Below are positions 27,102 through 35,608 of a DNA stretch of 64,000 bases, in pieces (position 1 is the first letter of the stretch; each line of letters begins with the position of its first letter). The notes under the pieces were generated by a model. That model did not search any database. It worked only from the letters and a program-made list of their open reading frames with translations, and was not told the DNA's origin. This DNA comes from CAIUGU01 sp963819685. Its GTDB lineage: Bacteria; Pseudomonadota; Gammaproteobacteria; Steroidobacterales; Steroidobacteraceae. The translations under genes were made by a program, and so were the position numbers. The stretch lies in assembly GCA_963819685.1 (NCBI GenBank), contig CAWFXI010000009.1:377188-441187 (forward strand), in the 5' to 3' direction.

Positions 27102-27941
27102 TTAGCCTGTCTTCTGAATTTTTGCAGCCTTCCGCAGTTCTTCGAGATACGTCTGCAATCTCTTTCGCTGTACGAGTTGCACGACCTGATCGCGGACATC
27201 TGCAAGCGCCGGTGGCGGGGGCGGCGGCGATCCGGCTCTGGAGTCATTGAGCAGGATCACGTGCCAACCGAATTGTGATTCGACGGGAGTCTCCGTGTAC
27301 TTGCCTTTCTGCAGGGCAACGACGGCGTCAGAGAAGGGCTTGACCATGGTTTCTGGCGTGAACCAACCCAGGTTGCCGCCGTTGTCCTTGGAACCGTCCT
27401 TTGACTTTTCCTTGGCCAGCTTCGCGAAATCACCACCCTTCTTCAGTTCGGCAATGATCGAGTCGGCAGTGGCCTTGCTGTCCACGAGGATGTGGCTGGC
27501 GTTGTATTCCGTCCCGCCGGCCTTCGGCATCGCAGCGACCTGCGCGTCGTACTCTGCCTGCACCTCCGCGTCAGTGACAGGAGTGTCAGCAATCATCTTC
27601 TTGAACTGTGCGTCCGCCAGCACGTTCAGGCGCGTCAGTTCGAGTTGTGCCTGGACATCCTTGCCCTTGTCGAGGCCCGCTTTCTGTGCAGCGTCTGCAG
27701 CCAGGTGCATGGAAACAAGTTGATCCAGCAGTTGCGCTTTCTGTTCATCCGTAACGTTGCCACCCGCCTGCTGGGCGACGGTGCCGATATAAAGATCGAA
27801 CACTGCAGCACTGAGCGGCTGACCGTTCACGGTTGCAACTGTGGGCCCGCTATCGGCAGCCCCAGGAGTGCCTGCCTGTCCGCAAGCTGTGAGCAGGAGC
27901 AGTGAGGCGGCAAACCCCACGGCGGAATGACGATGTTTCAT
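27102..27941 (-). CDS. Parvulin-type peptidyl-prolyl isomerase, lipoprotein
   Basis: A lipoprotein signal (ASLLLLTAC, lipidated Cys at residue 20) is followed by a SurA/PrsA-like helical N-domain (ATVNGQPLSAAVFDLYIG) and a PpiC parvulin core (ASHILVDSKATADSIIAEL; GGNLGWFTPETMVKPF; VESQFGWHVILLND). A polyproline stretch and a C-terminal helix close the 279 residues. It is a periplasmic folding factor for outer-membrane or secreted proteins. It follows bolA by 8 bases, forming a yciB-bolA-ppiC operon on the minus strand, a common arrangement in this part of the Gammaproteobacteria. Confidence 0.92.
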   Translation of the reverse strand: MKHRHSAVGFAASLLLLTACGQAGTPGAADSGPTVATVNGQPLSAAVFDLYIGTVAQQAGGNVTDEQKAQLLDQLVSMHLAADAAQKAGLDKGKDVQAQLELTRLNVLADAQFKKMIADTPVTDAEVQAEYDAQVAAMPKAGGTEYNASHILVDSKATADSIIAELKKGGDFAKLAKEKSKDGSKDNGGNLGWFTPETMVKPFSDAVVALQKGKYTETPVESQFGWHVILLNDSRAGSPPPPPPALADVRDQVVQLVQRKRLQTYLEELRKAAKIQKTG

Positions 27942-27949
27942 AGGAATCC

Positions 27950-28300
27950 TTAACGAGGGTTGATAAGACCGGTCTGGCTGGATTGCGCTTCGTCCGGTGT
28001 ACAGGCCGAAATACTCAGGGCATGAATGTCCGTGTGCATCAGGTCCCCAAGCGTCCGATAAATCAGTTGATGCCTTTGCAGCGGGCGCATGGTAGCGAAT
28101 TGTCTGGAGACGATGTAGACGCGAAAGTGCCCGCGTCCGTCCCGGGCGCCCGCGTGACCGGCGTGCAGATGGCTATCGTCGGTCAGCTCCAGGTGTTCCG
28201 GTTCAAGCCCGGCCTGCAGGCAGGCCCTTATCTGCTCCAGGCGACTCGCACTTGGGCTGGACTCCCCAGGAACGGCGGCGCGTGGCTGAATATCGGCCAT
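27950..28300 (-). CDS. bolA: BolA family protein
   Basis: A 116-residue protein with the BolA/IbaG core: LELTDDSHLHAGHAGA (loop with the conserved His), GHFRVYIVSRQFATM, and QRHQLIYRTLGDLMHTDIHALSI. BolA proteins pair with monothiol glutaredoxins to handle [2Fe-2S] clusters and, in some bacteria, act as transcription regulators. The ~15 residues before the fold are extended and proline-rich. It is 3 bases after yciB and 8 before the PpiC-like gene, so one operon. Confidence 0.93.
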   Translation of the reverse strand: MADIQPRAAVPGESSPSASRLEQIRACLQAGLEPEHLELTDDSHLHAGHAGARDGRGHFRVYIVSRQFATMRPLQRHQLIYRTLGDLMHTDIHALSISACTPDEAQSSQTGLINPR

Positions 28301-28303
28301 GTC

Positions 28304-28846
28304 TTACCTGGCTTCCGAATCGGCCGGCATCTTGCTCGACAGCCATACGCCCTGTATCAGCGCGAACACGAGGGTGAGCCCCATCATGCCGAACAACTTG
28401 AAATTCACCCAGGTGCTTTCGTCGAAGGAAAAGGCCACGTACAGGTTGAGGGCACCCATGACGGCGAAGAACGCCACCCACATCAGATTGAGTTTGAGCC
28501 ACACCGGCCTTTCCAGCGTGATATTTGCGCCCATCAAGCGCTGGATGACCGGCTGCTCTCCAACATACTGGCTCACGAGGAATCCGACACCGAAAAGCCA
28601 GTTCAGCACGGTTGGTTTCCACTGGATGAAGGTCTTGTCATGGACAAGCAATGTGATCGTGCCGAAAATCAGCACGAGCACGCCCGAGATCAGCATCATC
28701 GGGCTGACCTTGCGGTGCCGGATCCACTGCACGACCACCTGTATGACAACGGCGGCAATGATCACTCCCGTTGCCACATAAATGTCCGCCAGCTTGTAGG
28801 CGACGAAGAAGGCAATCACGGGGAAAAAATCGAACAGTAACTGCAT
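28304..28846 (-). CDS. yciB: Inner membrane-spanning protein YciB (septation protein A)
   Basis: A 180-residue protein with five hydrophobic helices, starting LFDFFPVIAFFVAYKLADI, the YciB family opening, and containing FLVSQYVGEQPVIQRLMG and MGALNLYVAFSFDESTWVNFKLFG. YciB interacts with cell-elongation and division proteins and affects envelope integrity. Divergent from yciO, as in many gammaproteobacteria. Confidence 0.94.
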   Translation of the reverse strand: MQLLFDFFPVIAFFVAYKLADIYVATGVIIAAVVIQVVVQWIRHRKVSPMMLISGVLVLIFGTITLLVHDKTFIQWKPTVLNWLFGVGFLVSQYVGEQPVIQRLMGANITLERPVWLKLNLMWVAFFAVMGALNLYVAFSFDESTWVNFKLFGMMGLTLVFALIQGVWLSSKMPADSEAR

Positions 28847-28988
28847 GGGAACGGCGCTCGATCGAAACCCGGAAGTCGTGGATATCGAAGTATCATACTC
28901 AAAAGTGCGCCAAGCCGACCAACGGGCCCTGATGTCGGGCCGATGTCGCCCGGCGCCGACAACGAATCACAACCCTCACCCCCGCAAC

Positions 28989-29612
28989 ATGCCCAGTCGC
29001 TACCTCGAGATACACCCCAGGAATCCACAGCCGCGAATCATTCGACAGGCCGTTGAGCTCATTCAGGATGGCGGCGTAGTGGTTTACCCGACGGACTCCT
29101 GCTACGCGCTGGGTTGCCGGATCGGCGACAAGTCGGCCATGGAACGAATCGCCCGCATTCGCGAAACCGACAAGCATCACCACTTCACGCTGGTTTGCCG
29201 CGACTTGTCCGAAATCGCCCGATTCGCGAGGGTCAGCAATCAGCAGTATCGCTTCCTGAAGAAACTGACGCCTGGTCCCTATACTTTCATTCTCGAGGCT
29301 ACCCGCGAAGTGCCGAAGAGGTTGCAGAATCCCAAGCGCCGCACGATCGGCATTCGGGTGCCGGATCACCCGGTCCCGCAATTGATTCTGGCGGAGCTGG
29401 GTGAGCCACTGATGAGTTCTACGCTGATGTTGCCGGGCGACGAATTGCCGTTGACTGAAGGCCGTGAAATCCAGGAGCGCCTGATCAACGTCGTCGATGC
29501 CGTGATCGATGGTGGACATTGTGGACTCGAGCCCACCTCCGTAATCGATCTCGAATCGGGCGTTCCTGTCGTCCTGCGGCAGGGCAAGGGGGATACCAGC
29601 TCGCTGGAATGA
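28989..29612 (+). CDS. yciO: YciO-type Sua5/YciO/YrdC domain protein
   Basis: The ATG at 28989 (MPSRYLEIHPRNPQPRIIRQ) aligns with the E. coli YciO start; 48 in-frame codons upstream have no family match and run into the yciB promoter region. The YrdC fold is clear: VVVYPTDSCYALGC, RIRETDKHHHFTLVCRDLSE, TPGPYTFILEAT, RRTIGIRVPDHP. The paralogues Sua5/TsaC make threonylcarbamoyl-AMP for the tRNA t6A modification; YciO proteins bind the same kind of nucleotide but their role is less certain. 207 residues. No trpH neighbour is visible. Confidence 0.9.
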   Translation: MPSRYLEIHPRNPQPRIIRQAVELIQDGGVVVYPTDSCYALGCRIGDKSAMERIARIRETDKHHHFTLVCRDLSEIARFARVSNQQYRFLKKLTPGPYTFILEATREVPKRLQNPKRRTIGIRVPDHPVPQLILAELGEPLMSSTLMLPGDELPLTEGREIQERLINVVDAVIDGGHCGLEPTSVIDLESGVPVVLRQGKGDTSSLE

Positions 29613-29663
29613 CAATGAAAAGAGAGCGCATGCATCGGACCGCAGCGGGTCATCAAAGCTGCG

Positions 29664-29669
29664 TATAAT
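29664..29669 (+). promoter_or_regulatory. Candidate -10 element for trpS
   Basis: A perfect TATAAT followed by a GC-rich discriminator, ~140 bases before trpS. No good -35 is visible at 16-18 bases. A 5-bp stem (GTGCC/GGCAC, 29719-29735) lies in the leader. Confidence 0.3.
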
Positions 29670-29807
29670 CCTGCGCCCTGCGGGGTGTCTGCAGACCGAT
29701 GGACAGGAAGCTTCTGTAGTGCCTGATAAAGGCACTTCAAATCATTGATTGTTAAAGAGTTGAAGTCGTGAGCCGCAGCGCGTGGCCCGCTTCCGCGAGG
29801 GTGAGTC

Positions 29808-31025
29808 TTGAGTTCGACAACGGCCTCCAATCGACGCGTCCTGTCGGGCATGCGGCCCACTGGCGAGCTGCACCTCGGCAACTATCACGGTGCCCTGAAG
29901 TCGTGGACCGAGCTGCAGTACCAGTACGAGTGTTACTTCTTTGTTGCCGACATTCATGCGCTGACCACAGGTTACGAGGATCCTTCGAAGCTGGAATCCT
30001 TTGTCTGGCAGATGGCGGTTGACTGGCTGGCCGCAGGTCTCAACCCATCGGTCTCCACAATCTTCATTCAGTCCCGGGTGCCCGAGCATTCCGAGCTGCA
30101 CTTGCTGCTGTCGATGATCACTCCGCTCGGGTGGCTGGAACGGGTGCCCACCTACAAGGACCAGCAGGAGCAGCTGAAGGACCGGGACCTGGCGACCTAC
30201 GGCTTCCTTGGTTATCCATTGCTGCAGACTGCAGACATCCTCCTCTACAAGCCGAATTTCGTGCCTGTGGGCGAGGATCAGGTGGCCCATGTCGAGGTCA
30301 CTCGCGAGGTCGCCCGGCGCTTCAATCATCTGTATGGCCGAGAAGCTGATTTTGAAGTGCGGGTGGAAAAGGCCATCAAGAGTCTCGGTAGTCGCAATGC
30401 CACCCAGTATCGCGAGCTGCGCCGCAAGTATCAGGAGCAGGGCGAGGCCTCCGCACTGGAAAAGGCCCGGTCCATGCTGGAGGCCAATGCACGGTTGACG
30501 CTCGCCGACCGGGAGCGGCTGCTCGGGTATCTGGAAGGCACCGGTCGCAGTATTCTCGTGGAGCCGGATGTCCTGCTGACCGCCAGCCCCAAGGTGCCGG
30601 GGCTCGATGGCCGCAAGATGTCCAAGTCATACGGCAATACCATAGGCTTGCGCGAAGAGCCTGATTCGGTTGCACTCAAGTTGCGGCAGATGCAGACCGA
30701 CCCGGCGCGCATCCGCCGTACCGATCCCGGAGACCCGGATAAATGTCCCGTATGGGATCTACATCGAATCTATTCCGACGCAGAGACACAGGCCTGGGTG
30801 CAGGCGGGCTGTCGTTCAGCGGGCATCGGCTGTCTCGATTGCAAGAAGAAGCTCATCGACAAGGTGGTCGCGGAAATCTCGGTCATCCGCCAGCGCGCCC
30901 AGGAATACGAAGAGAATCCGGACCTCGTCCGCACCATCGTTGCCGAGGGCTGCGAGAAGGCGCGGGACCTGGCGCGCCAGACGCTGGAAGAAGTGCACCA
31001 GGCCATGGGCATGAAGTATCGTTGA
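29808..31025 (+). CDS. trpS: Tryptophan-tRNA ligase
   Basis: Class I synthetase charging tRNA-Trp. HIGH-type motif is HLGNYHG, KMSKS is exact (GLDGRKMSKSYGNTIG), and the GEDQVAHVEVTREVARRFN helix is present. At 405 residues it is the longer form found in Xanthomonadales-type gammaproteobacteria, with an insertion before KMSKS (TQYRELRRKYQEQGEASA) and a Cys-containing C-terminal part (GCRSAGIGCLDCKKKL). The start is a TTG at 29808 after a GAGGGTGAG stretch. Ten bases separate it from scpA, so trpS-scpA-scpB-rluB-like is probably one transcript. Confidence 0.95.
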   Translation: MSSTTASNRRVLSGMRPTGELHLGNYHGALKSWTELQYQYECYFFVADIHALTTGYEDPSKLESFVWQMAVDWLAAGLNPSVSTIFIQSRVPEHSELHLLLSMITPLGWLERVPTYKDQQEQLKDRDLATYGFLGYPLLQTADILLYKPNFVPVGEDQVAHVEVTREVARRFNHLYGREADFEVRVEKAIKSLGSRNATQYRELRRKYQEQGEASALEKARSMLEANARLTLADRERLLGYLEGTGRSILVEPDVLLTASPKVPGLDGRKMSKSYGNTIGLREEPDSVALKLRQMQTDPARIRRTDPGDPDKCPVWDLHRIYSDAETQAWVQAGCRSAGIGCLDCKKKLIDKVVAEISVIRQRAQEYEENPDLVRTIVAEGCEKARDLARQTLEEVHQAMGMKYR

Positions 31026-31035
31026 CACCCAGTCC

Positions 31036-32058
31036 ATGAAACCCGAACTCAAACTTGTCGAGGACACCGGCAGCGAACTCACGCAGCCGGAACTGCTGCG
31101 CGTGCCGCCCCCGCAACAGTCGGAGATGCCGTTTGCAATGGTGGACGGTGAAGCCGTCACGGAAATGCCCCGCGATCTCTACATTCCGCCGGATGCGCTG
31201 CAGGTTTTCCTGGAGGCGTTTGAAGGGCCGCTCGACCTGCTGCTCTATCTGATCCGCAAGCAGAACCTTGATGTGCTCGATATTCCCATCGCGGAGGTCA
31301 CGCGCCAGTATCTGCAGTACATCGAGGTGATGGACAACCTGCAGCTCGAGCTTGCAGGTGAGTACCTGCTGATGGCCGCCATGCTCGCCGAAATCAAGTC
31401 GCGCATGCTGCTGCCCCGACTCAAAGCGGAAGATGGCGCCGAAGAAGAGGACCCGCGTGCCGAGCTGGTCAGGCGCCTGCAGGAATACGAGCGTTTCAAG
31501 AAAGCAGCAGAGGATATCGACCGTCTGCCGCGGCTCGAACGCGATGCGCTCTCGACGACGGCCGAACTGGTCGATCGCAAGGTGGTTCGGCTGGTCCCCC
31601 AGGTGACGCTGCAGGAAATGCTGTACGCGCTCAAGGATGTCATCGGCCGGGCCAATATGTTCGCGCACCATCACGTGCAGCGAGAACGCCTGTCCGTCAG
31701 ACAGCGCATGTCGGACATCCTGAGCCAGCTCGAGGGTTCGGCATTCATTGAATTCACCGGTCTCTTCAACCCGGAAGAAGGCCGCATGGGTGTGACCGTC
31801 ACGTTCATCGCGATCCTCGAGCTCATGAGGGAAGGGTTGATCGAAATCGTCCAGTCGGAGGTCTATCAACCCATTCACGTTCGCCCTGTATCGGGTGCCG
31901 GCAGGCTTACCGTCGTTGCGGGCACCGATGGCGATGCCGAGAACGAGGCGGCGCTGGCGCAGCCGGCGTACCCTGACGAAAACGACGATCCGGATGAGGA
32001 AGCCGGCGGAACGCCGTCTGTGGTTGACGACAATGACGCTCGTGCCCCTAACGAATGA
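31036..32058 (+). CDS. scpA: Segregation and condensation protein A
   Basis: Kleisin subunit of the SMC-ScpAB condensin. The family opening EGPLDLLLYLIRKQNLDVLDIPI is present, then the SMC-binding helical bundle, and a C-terminal winged-helix part (GRMGVTVTFIAILELMREGLIEIVQ). It has ~55 extra N-terminal residues and a long acidic C-terminal tail (PDENDDPDEEAGG); 340 aa in total, longer than Firmicutes ScpA. The neighbouring scpB supports the assignment; no smc gene lies in the window. Confidence 0.93.
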   Translation: MKPELKLVEDTGSELTQPELLRVPPPQQSEMPFAMVDGEAVTEMPRDLYIPPDALQVFLEAFEGPLDLLLYLIRKQNLDVLDIPIAEVTRQYLQYIEVMDNLQLELAGEYLLMAAMLAEIKSRMLLPRLKAEDGAEEEDPRAELVRRLQEYERFKKAAEDIDRLPRLERDALSTTAELVDRKVVRLVPQVTLQEMLYALKDVIGRANMFAHHHVQRERLSVRQRMSDILSQLEGSAFIEFTGLFNPEEGRMGVTVTFIAILELMREGLIEIVQSEVYQPIHVRPVSGAGRLTVVAGTDGDAENEAALAQPAYPDENDDPDEEAGGTPSVVDDNDARAPNE

Positions 32059-32103
32059 CACTCAAACCTGATTGCGAAGGCTGAACGCAACGGAACCGAA
32101 GCA

Positions 32104-32874
32104 ATGAACGATCTGCAATTGCCATCATTGATCGAAGCAACGCTGCTCGCAGCGGGCCGGCCCGTTACCGTCCAGCAGCTCATCGAGCTGTTTGACGAGC
32201 GTGAACGCCCTACGCCTGAGCAGGTTCGGGAAGCACTGAGTCAACTCGTGACTGAGTACGAGCATCGCGGCATCGAACTGTGTGAAGTCGCGAGTGGGTG
32301 GCGCGTGCAGGTGCGTTCCCGGTATGTGGATATCGTTTCGCGCCTGTGGCAGGAGCGGCCGTCGCGCTACTCCCGCGCGTTGCTCGAGACGCTGGCATTG
32401 ATTGCCTATCGCCAGCCCATCACCCGTGGTGAGATCGAGGAGATTCGCGGTGTCACGGTCAGTTCAACGATCATGCGGACACTGCAGGAACGAAACTGGA
32501 TTCGTGTGGTAGGACATCGCGAGGTTCCGGGACGGCCCGAGTTGCTGGGAACGACACGCGAGTTTCTCGATTATTTCGGCCTCAAGAGTCTCGATGCACT
32601 GCCTTCCCTGGCTGAACTCAAGGATGTGGAAACGATTGGTGTGCAGCTCGAGCTGCCTTCCGGGGACATGGCCCCCGAACCTGTTGTAGCCGAGGAAGAC
32701 CCAGAGGCTTCCGCCGAGAATCTCGAAGGGGACGATTCCGCCGGTGCTGATGAAGATGAGGGCACGTCAGAACAGCGACTGTCGCCCCTGGTTGCAGAAG
32801 CCGGCAACGATTCTAACGATCGCCCCTCGCTACAAGCTCCTGCAAGCGGCTCGCGCGGAGACTCGTGGGAATAG
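32104..32874 (+). CDS. scpB: Segregation and condensation protein B
   Basis: The two winged-helix domains are recognisable (IEATLLAAGRPVTVQQLIELF; LETLALIAYRQPITRGEIEEIRGV; VIRxxGH-type GRPELLGTTREFLDYFGL). ScpB dimerises and loads onto the ScpA kleisin. Residues ~190-256 are an acidic, probably disordered tail. Its last 10 bases overlap the next gene. 45 bases follow scpA. Confidence 0.94.
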   Translation: MNDLQLPSLIEATLLAAGRPVTVQQLIELFDERERPTPEQVREALSQLVTEYEHRGIELCEVASGWRVQVRSRYVDIVSRLWQERPSRYSRALLETLALIAYRQPITRGEIEEIRGVTVSSTIMRTLQERNWIRVVGHREVPGRPELLGTTREFLDYFGLKSLDALPSLAELKDVETIGVQLELPSGDMAPEPVVAEEDPEASAENLEGDDSAGADEDEGTSEQRLSPLVAEAGNDSNDRPSLQAPASGSRGDSWE

Positions 32875-33710
32875 CCCCCATAAGCGAGCGCCTGCAGAAA
32901 CTGCTGGCGCGCCACGGACTCGGTTCAAGGCGTCAGATCGAAGAGTGGATTCTCGCGGGCAGAGTCCTGCTGAACGGCACGCCTGCCCAGCTTGGCGATC
33001 GCTTTACTCCGGGCGATCGTCTCGTTGTCGACGGCAAGGATCTCACCGGCAGACTCAGTCTGGAGGCGCCTGGCCGGGTACTTGCGTATCACAAGACTGC
33101 AGGTGAAGTGGTCACGGCGAACGAGGGGGAAGAAGGCGGGAGTCTTCTCGCCCGGTTGCCGGCCGTCCGCGGAGCCCGCTGGCTCGCGATCAATCCCATG
33201 AATGCGGCGGACACGGGCTTGCTGCTGCTGTCGAATGATGGTCGTCTGGTCAATGCGCTGAAGCGGCGATCGCCGGCGATCGCTGCGTCATACATGGTGC
33301 GTGTGCACGTACCGGGTCGGGAGGAAGGCGAAGTACCGGAGATCGCCACCCGTGTGCAGCACGATGACCGTGAAGTCGAGTTCACTGCAGTGACGCTCAC
33401 CGGTGGCGAAGGCGCAAACCTGTGGTATCGAGTTGATTCGGCGCATGCGGACAGGCGCATCGCGGTTCGCAGCCTGTTTGAATCCCAGGGATTCAAAGTG
33501 AGCCGGCTTATCCAGGTCAGCTATGGAGCCATTGAGTTGCCGCAGGACCTGCCACGCGGTCGCCACCGTGAGTTGTCAGCTGATCAGGCGGCGGCCCTCT
33601 ATTCCCTCGTGGGCCTGAAAGAAGTTTCACCCGCTCCGCTCTCGAGGAAACCCTCGCGATCACGACCACCACCCGATCGTCGCGGCGGACCACGAGGTCG
33701 CAAGGGCTGA
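32865..33710 (+). CDS. RluB-like S4/pseudouridine-synthase homologue lacking the catalytic Asp
   Basis: By position after scpB and by sequence this is the RluB family (23S rRNA U2605 pseudouridine synthase). An N-terminal S4 RNA-binding domain is intact (ERLQKLLARHGLGSRRQIEE). The fold continues with GARWLAI and TGLLLLSNDGRLVN, but the catalytic motif G-R-L-D reads N-P-M-N at residues 110-113, replacing the Asp nucleophile with Asn. The usual NREVRRLWESQG stretch reads DRRIAVRSLFESQG. A basic C-terminal tail (SRKPSRSRPPPDRRGG) remains. There is no frameshift, so this looks like a maintained RNA-binding protein without synthase activity. Starts at GTG, overlapping scpB by 10 bases. Confidence 0.85.
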   Translation: MGIAPISERLQKLLARHGLGSRRQIEEWILAGRVLLNGTPAQLGDRFTPGDRLVVDGKDLTGRLSLEAPGRVLAYHKTAGEVVTANEGEEGGSLLARLPAVRGARWLAINPMNAADTGLLLLSNDGRLVNALKRRSPAIAASYMVRVHVPGREEGEVPEIATRVQHDDREVEFTAVTLTGGEGANLWYRVDSAHADRRIAVRSLFESQGFKVSRLIQVSYGAIELPQDLPRGRHRELSADQAAALYSLVGLKEVSPAPLSRKPSRSRPPPDRRGGPRGRKG

Positions 33711-33901
33711 AGCGCCACCTGCTGTCAAGCTTTCAGCTAACAGGGTGATGCAAAACCATTTGCAGCACCCTGTTATTCCGAGTCACGGACGACTTGGGCC
33801 TATCGATGAGTCCTAACTCATTGATTTCGGGAGCCAGTGAAAACCGCGCTTTTCGCTGGATCCAGATGCAAAAGGCAAGGACAGACTTTTGCATCAACCT
33901 G
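33711..33901. repeat. Hairpin cluster between two convergent genes
   Basis: Four stem-loops in 190 bases: 33739-33774 (see separate entry), a 6-bp ATGAGT/ACTCAT stem near 33805-33820, a 5-bp GAAAA/TTTTC stem near 33838-33855, and a perfect 10-bp stem GATGCAAAAG (33865-33874) / CTTTTGCATC (33886-33895). The first and last share the core GATGCAAAA. No coding sequence. Confidence 0.5.
33739..33774. terminator. Large hairpin after the RluB-like gene, probable bidirectional terminator
   Basis: AACAGGGTG-a-TGCAAA / TTTGCA-g-CACCCTGTT with a 4-base loop: 15 pairs with one mismatch. It lies 29 bases after the stop and before the convergent yciK. No strong U-tract follows, so termination is inferred from position and stem strength. 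Confidence 0.5.
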
Positions 33902-34657
33902 CTAAGGGGGTTGGCAGTCGAAGCTCTGGCCGGTGACGCCGCGGCTGTCCGGGCCCAGCAAATACAGATACGTCGACAGAATCGAAGAAGCCTCCGCCAG
34001 CTGACTGCGGTCTTCACCTGGATAGGCCTGCAGCCGCATGTTGGTGCGCACTTTGCCTGGATTGACGCTATTGACCCTGATGGCAGGCGATGATTCCAGT
34101 TCATCCGCCAGCATGTGCATCAAGCCTTCCACCGCCCATTTGGAAACCAGGTAAGCGCCCCAGTACGCGCGTGGGTGACGGACGATGCCACTGGATGTGA
34201 ACAGCACTGAGGCGTCGGGCGAGGCCTTGAGCAACGGGAAACAGTAACGCGTCATCAGAAAGGGCGCGTTCACGTTCACGTGCAGCGTTCGCATCCACTT
34301 CGGAACGTCGTGATGTTCAATTGGCGAGCGGTCGCCGAGCATGCCTGCATTGTGGACCAGGCCATCCAGTCTCCCGAACTCCTTGAGTATGGCCGCGGCG
34401 AGGCCCTCGTATTCGGCAGGCCCGGCCTTCTCGAAATCCAGCGGCAACAGCGATGGACGAGGTCCTCCAGCAGACACGATTTCGTCATTCACTTTCTCAA
34501 GCTTGCGCACATTGCGCCCATGAAGGATGACGGTAGCGCCCAGTGAAGCGCACGCAAGCGCGAGCGACTTGCCAATTCCGTCCCCCGAACCGGTGATCAA
34601 TATGACGCGTCCTGCAAGCACTTCGGGACGGGGAACGTAGCTGCGCGGATCGATCAT
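33902..34657 (-). CDS. yciK: Short-chain dehydrogenase, YciK family
   Basis: Classical SDR: cofactor motif TGSGDGIGKSLALACA (TGxxxGxG), the HNAG motif (LVHNAGMLGDRSPI), catalytic Ser in LFTSSGIVRH and Tyr-x3-Lys in WGAYLVSKWA. The family-specific start (VLAGRVILITGSGDGIG) and PGKVRTNMRLQAYPGED match YciK. The reaction is not firmly known. It is the last gene after the ubiG-phosphatase-rmuC group; in Pseudomonas, yciK directly follows ubiG and the MurNAc-6-phosphate phosphatase gene. Here rmuC and a squalene/phytoene synthase-like gene are interposed. Ends next to the hairpin cluster. Confidence 0.9.
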   Translation of the reverse strand: MIDPRSYVPRPEVLAGRVILITGSGDGIGKSLALACASLGATVILHGRNVRKLEKVNDEIVSAGGPRPSLLPLDFEKAGPAEYEGLAAAILKEFGRLDGLVHNAGMLGDRSPIEHHDVPKWMRTLHVNVNAPFLMTRYCFPLLKASPDASVLFTSSGIVRHPRAYWGAYLVSKWAVEGLMHMLADELESSPAIRVNSVNPGKVRTNMRLQAYPGEDRSQLAEASSILSTYLYLLGPDSRGVTGQSFDCQPP

Positions 34658-34717
34658 GAAGTGGGTCTGCGGATGTGGGTCGATGGAAGCGGGGCGCAGT
34701 ATAGTTTCAGGTCGTAC

Positions 34718-35608
34718 TCACAGCCAGCGGGCCGAGCGGGCGGCCTTCCACGACACGATCAGCTTGTCGAAAGGACCAAGCTCGACACGCACCGGTGCTG
34801 TGGCGCCGACATGCCGTCCGATCTGATCAAGGAGCTTGAGATGCAGGCCTGCGGTCACCAGCAACGGTCGGAGTGCGGCACGATCAGGGCCGACGAAGCT
34901 GGCCGTGGTTTCCTTGATGGCTGCCTGCAGCCCGGACTGCGTCGATCGCACGAGGTCCTGAACTCGCGAAGGCCATGGACTGGCACTCAATTCGCGCGTG
35001 TCGATACCCGCTGCGTCCAGCATCGTGAGCGCGAAATGTATTCGACCCGCCCGAGAGTTTGGTCTTAGATCTCGCAAGGCTTCGACTTGCTTGATCAACG
35101 CGCCAAGGCGTCCGGCTGCCTGCAGCGTCGATGGTTCTGCTGCAGACGGGGCCAGTAACCAGCGGGTCGCCAGCTGCGCCAGAGCTCCCCCTGCGCGATC
35201 AAAGTAACGCTCTAGCTCAGGCTCGTCTGCATAGGTTACAAGGGCGAGATCCATCGCAGCGCTTTCAACCAGGCCTTTCAACAGCGAGAGTTCCGGTCCA
35301 AGAACATCTTGCGAGTGTGCCAATGCTCGCGTCGCAGGATGCGCAGGCTTGCCGAGGCTCAAGCGCTCCAGTTCATCGTTCCACCATTTGAGCCGCGTAT
35401 GAGCCACGTCATGATTCGTGCTGCGCGCCGTCGCTGCAAGTTCGTCCTCAAGCAGGTGGAGCGCGACCAGCACATCGCGCTTGTCGGCCTCCGCATAAAG
35501 CAGCGAGTAATAGCGCAGGGAGCCTGGTGGCACCGTCTGCTCGACGAGAGCCGAATCCAGTCGTGTTACCGCGGGCGTGTTCATGTCATTGAGTGCAGGC
35601 GGGGTCAC
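34718..35608 (-). CDS. Squalene/phytoene synthase-like protein
   Basis: A 296-residue all-helical protein of the squalene/phytoene synthase superfamily. SLRYYSLLYAEADKRDVLVAL aligns with the synthase N-terminus and TRLKWWNDELERL with the conserved R-x-x-W-W-x-x-E-L helix. The two Asp-rich substrate motifs of true synthases are not evident: the first position reads LHLLEDELAA, and the second region LIKQVEALRDLRPNSRAGRI has one Asp. This resembles the NDUFAF6-like branch, so isoprenoid condensation is doubtful. Start is a GTG overlapping the rmuC stop (GTGA); an internal ATG eight codons in is an alternative. Confidence 0.8.
   Translation of the reverse strand: MTPPALNDMNTPAVTRLDSALVEQTVPPGSLRYYSLLYAEADKRDVLVALHLLEDELAATARSTNHDVAHTRLKWWNDELERLSLGKPAHPATRALAHSQDVLGPELSLLKGLVESAAMDLALVTYADEPELERYFDRAGGALAQLATRWLLAPSAAEPSTLQAAGRLGALIKQVEALRDLRPNSRAGRIHFALTMLDAAGIDTRELSASPWPSRVQDLVRSTQSGLQAAIKETTASFVGPDRAALRPLLVTAGLHLKLLDQIGRHVGATAPVRVELGPFDKLIVSWKAARSARWL

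Noticed and set aside
30883..32061. 392-codon open frame opposite scpA and the end of trpS
   Set aside because: Antisense shadow; no signal, motif or start site.
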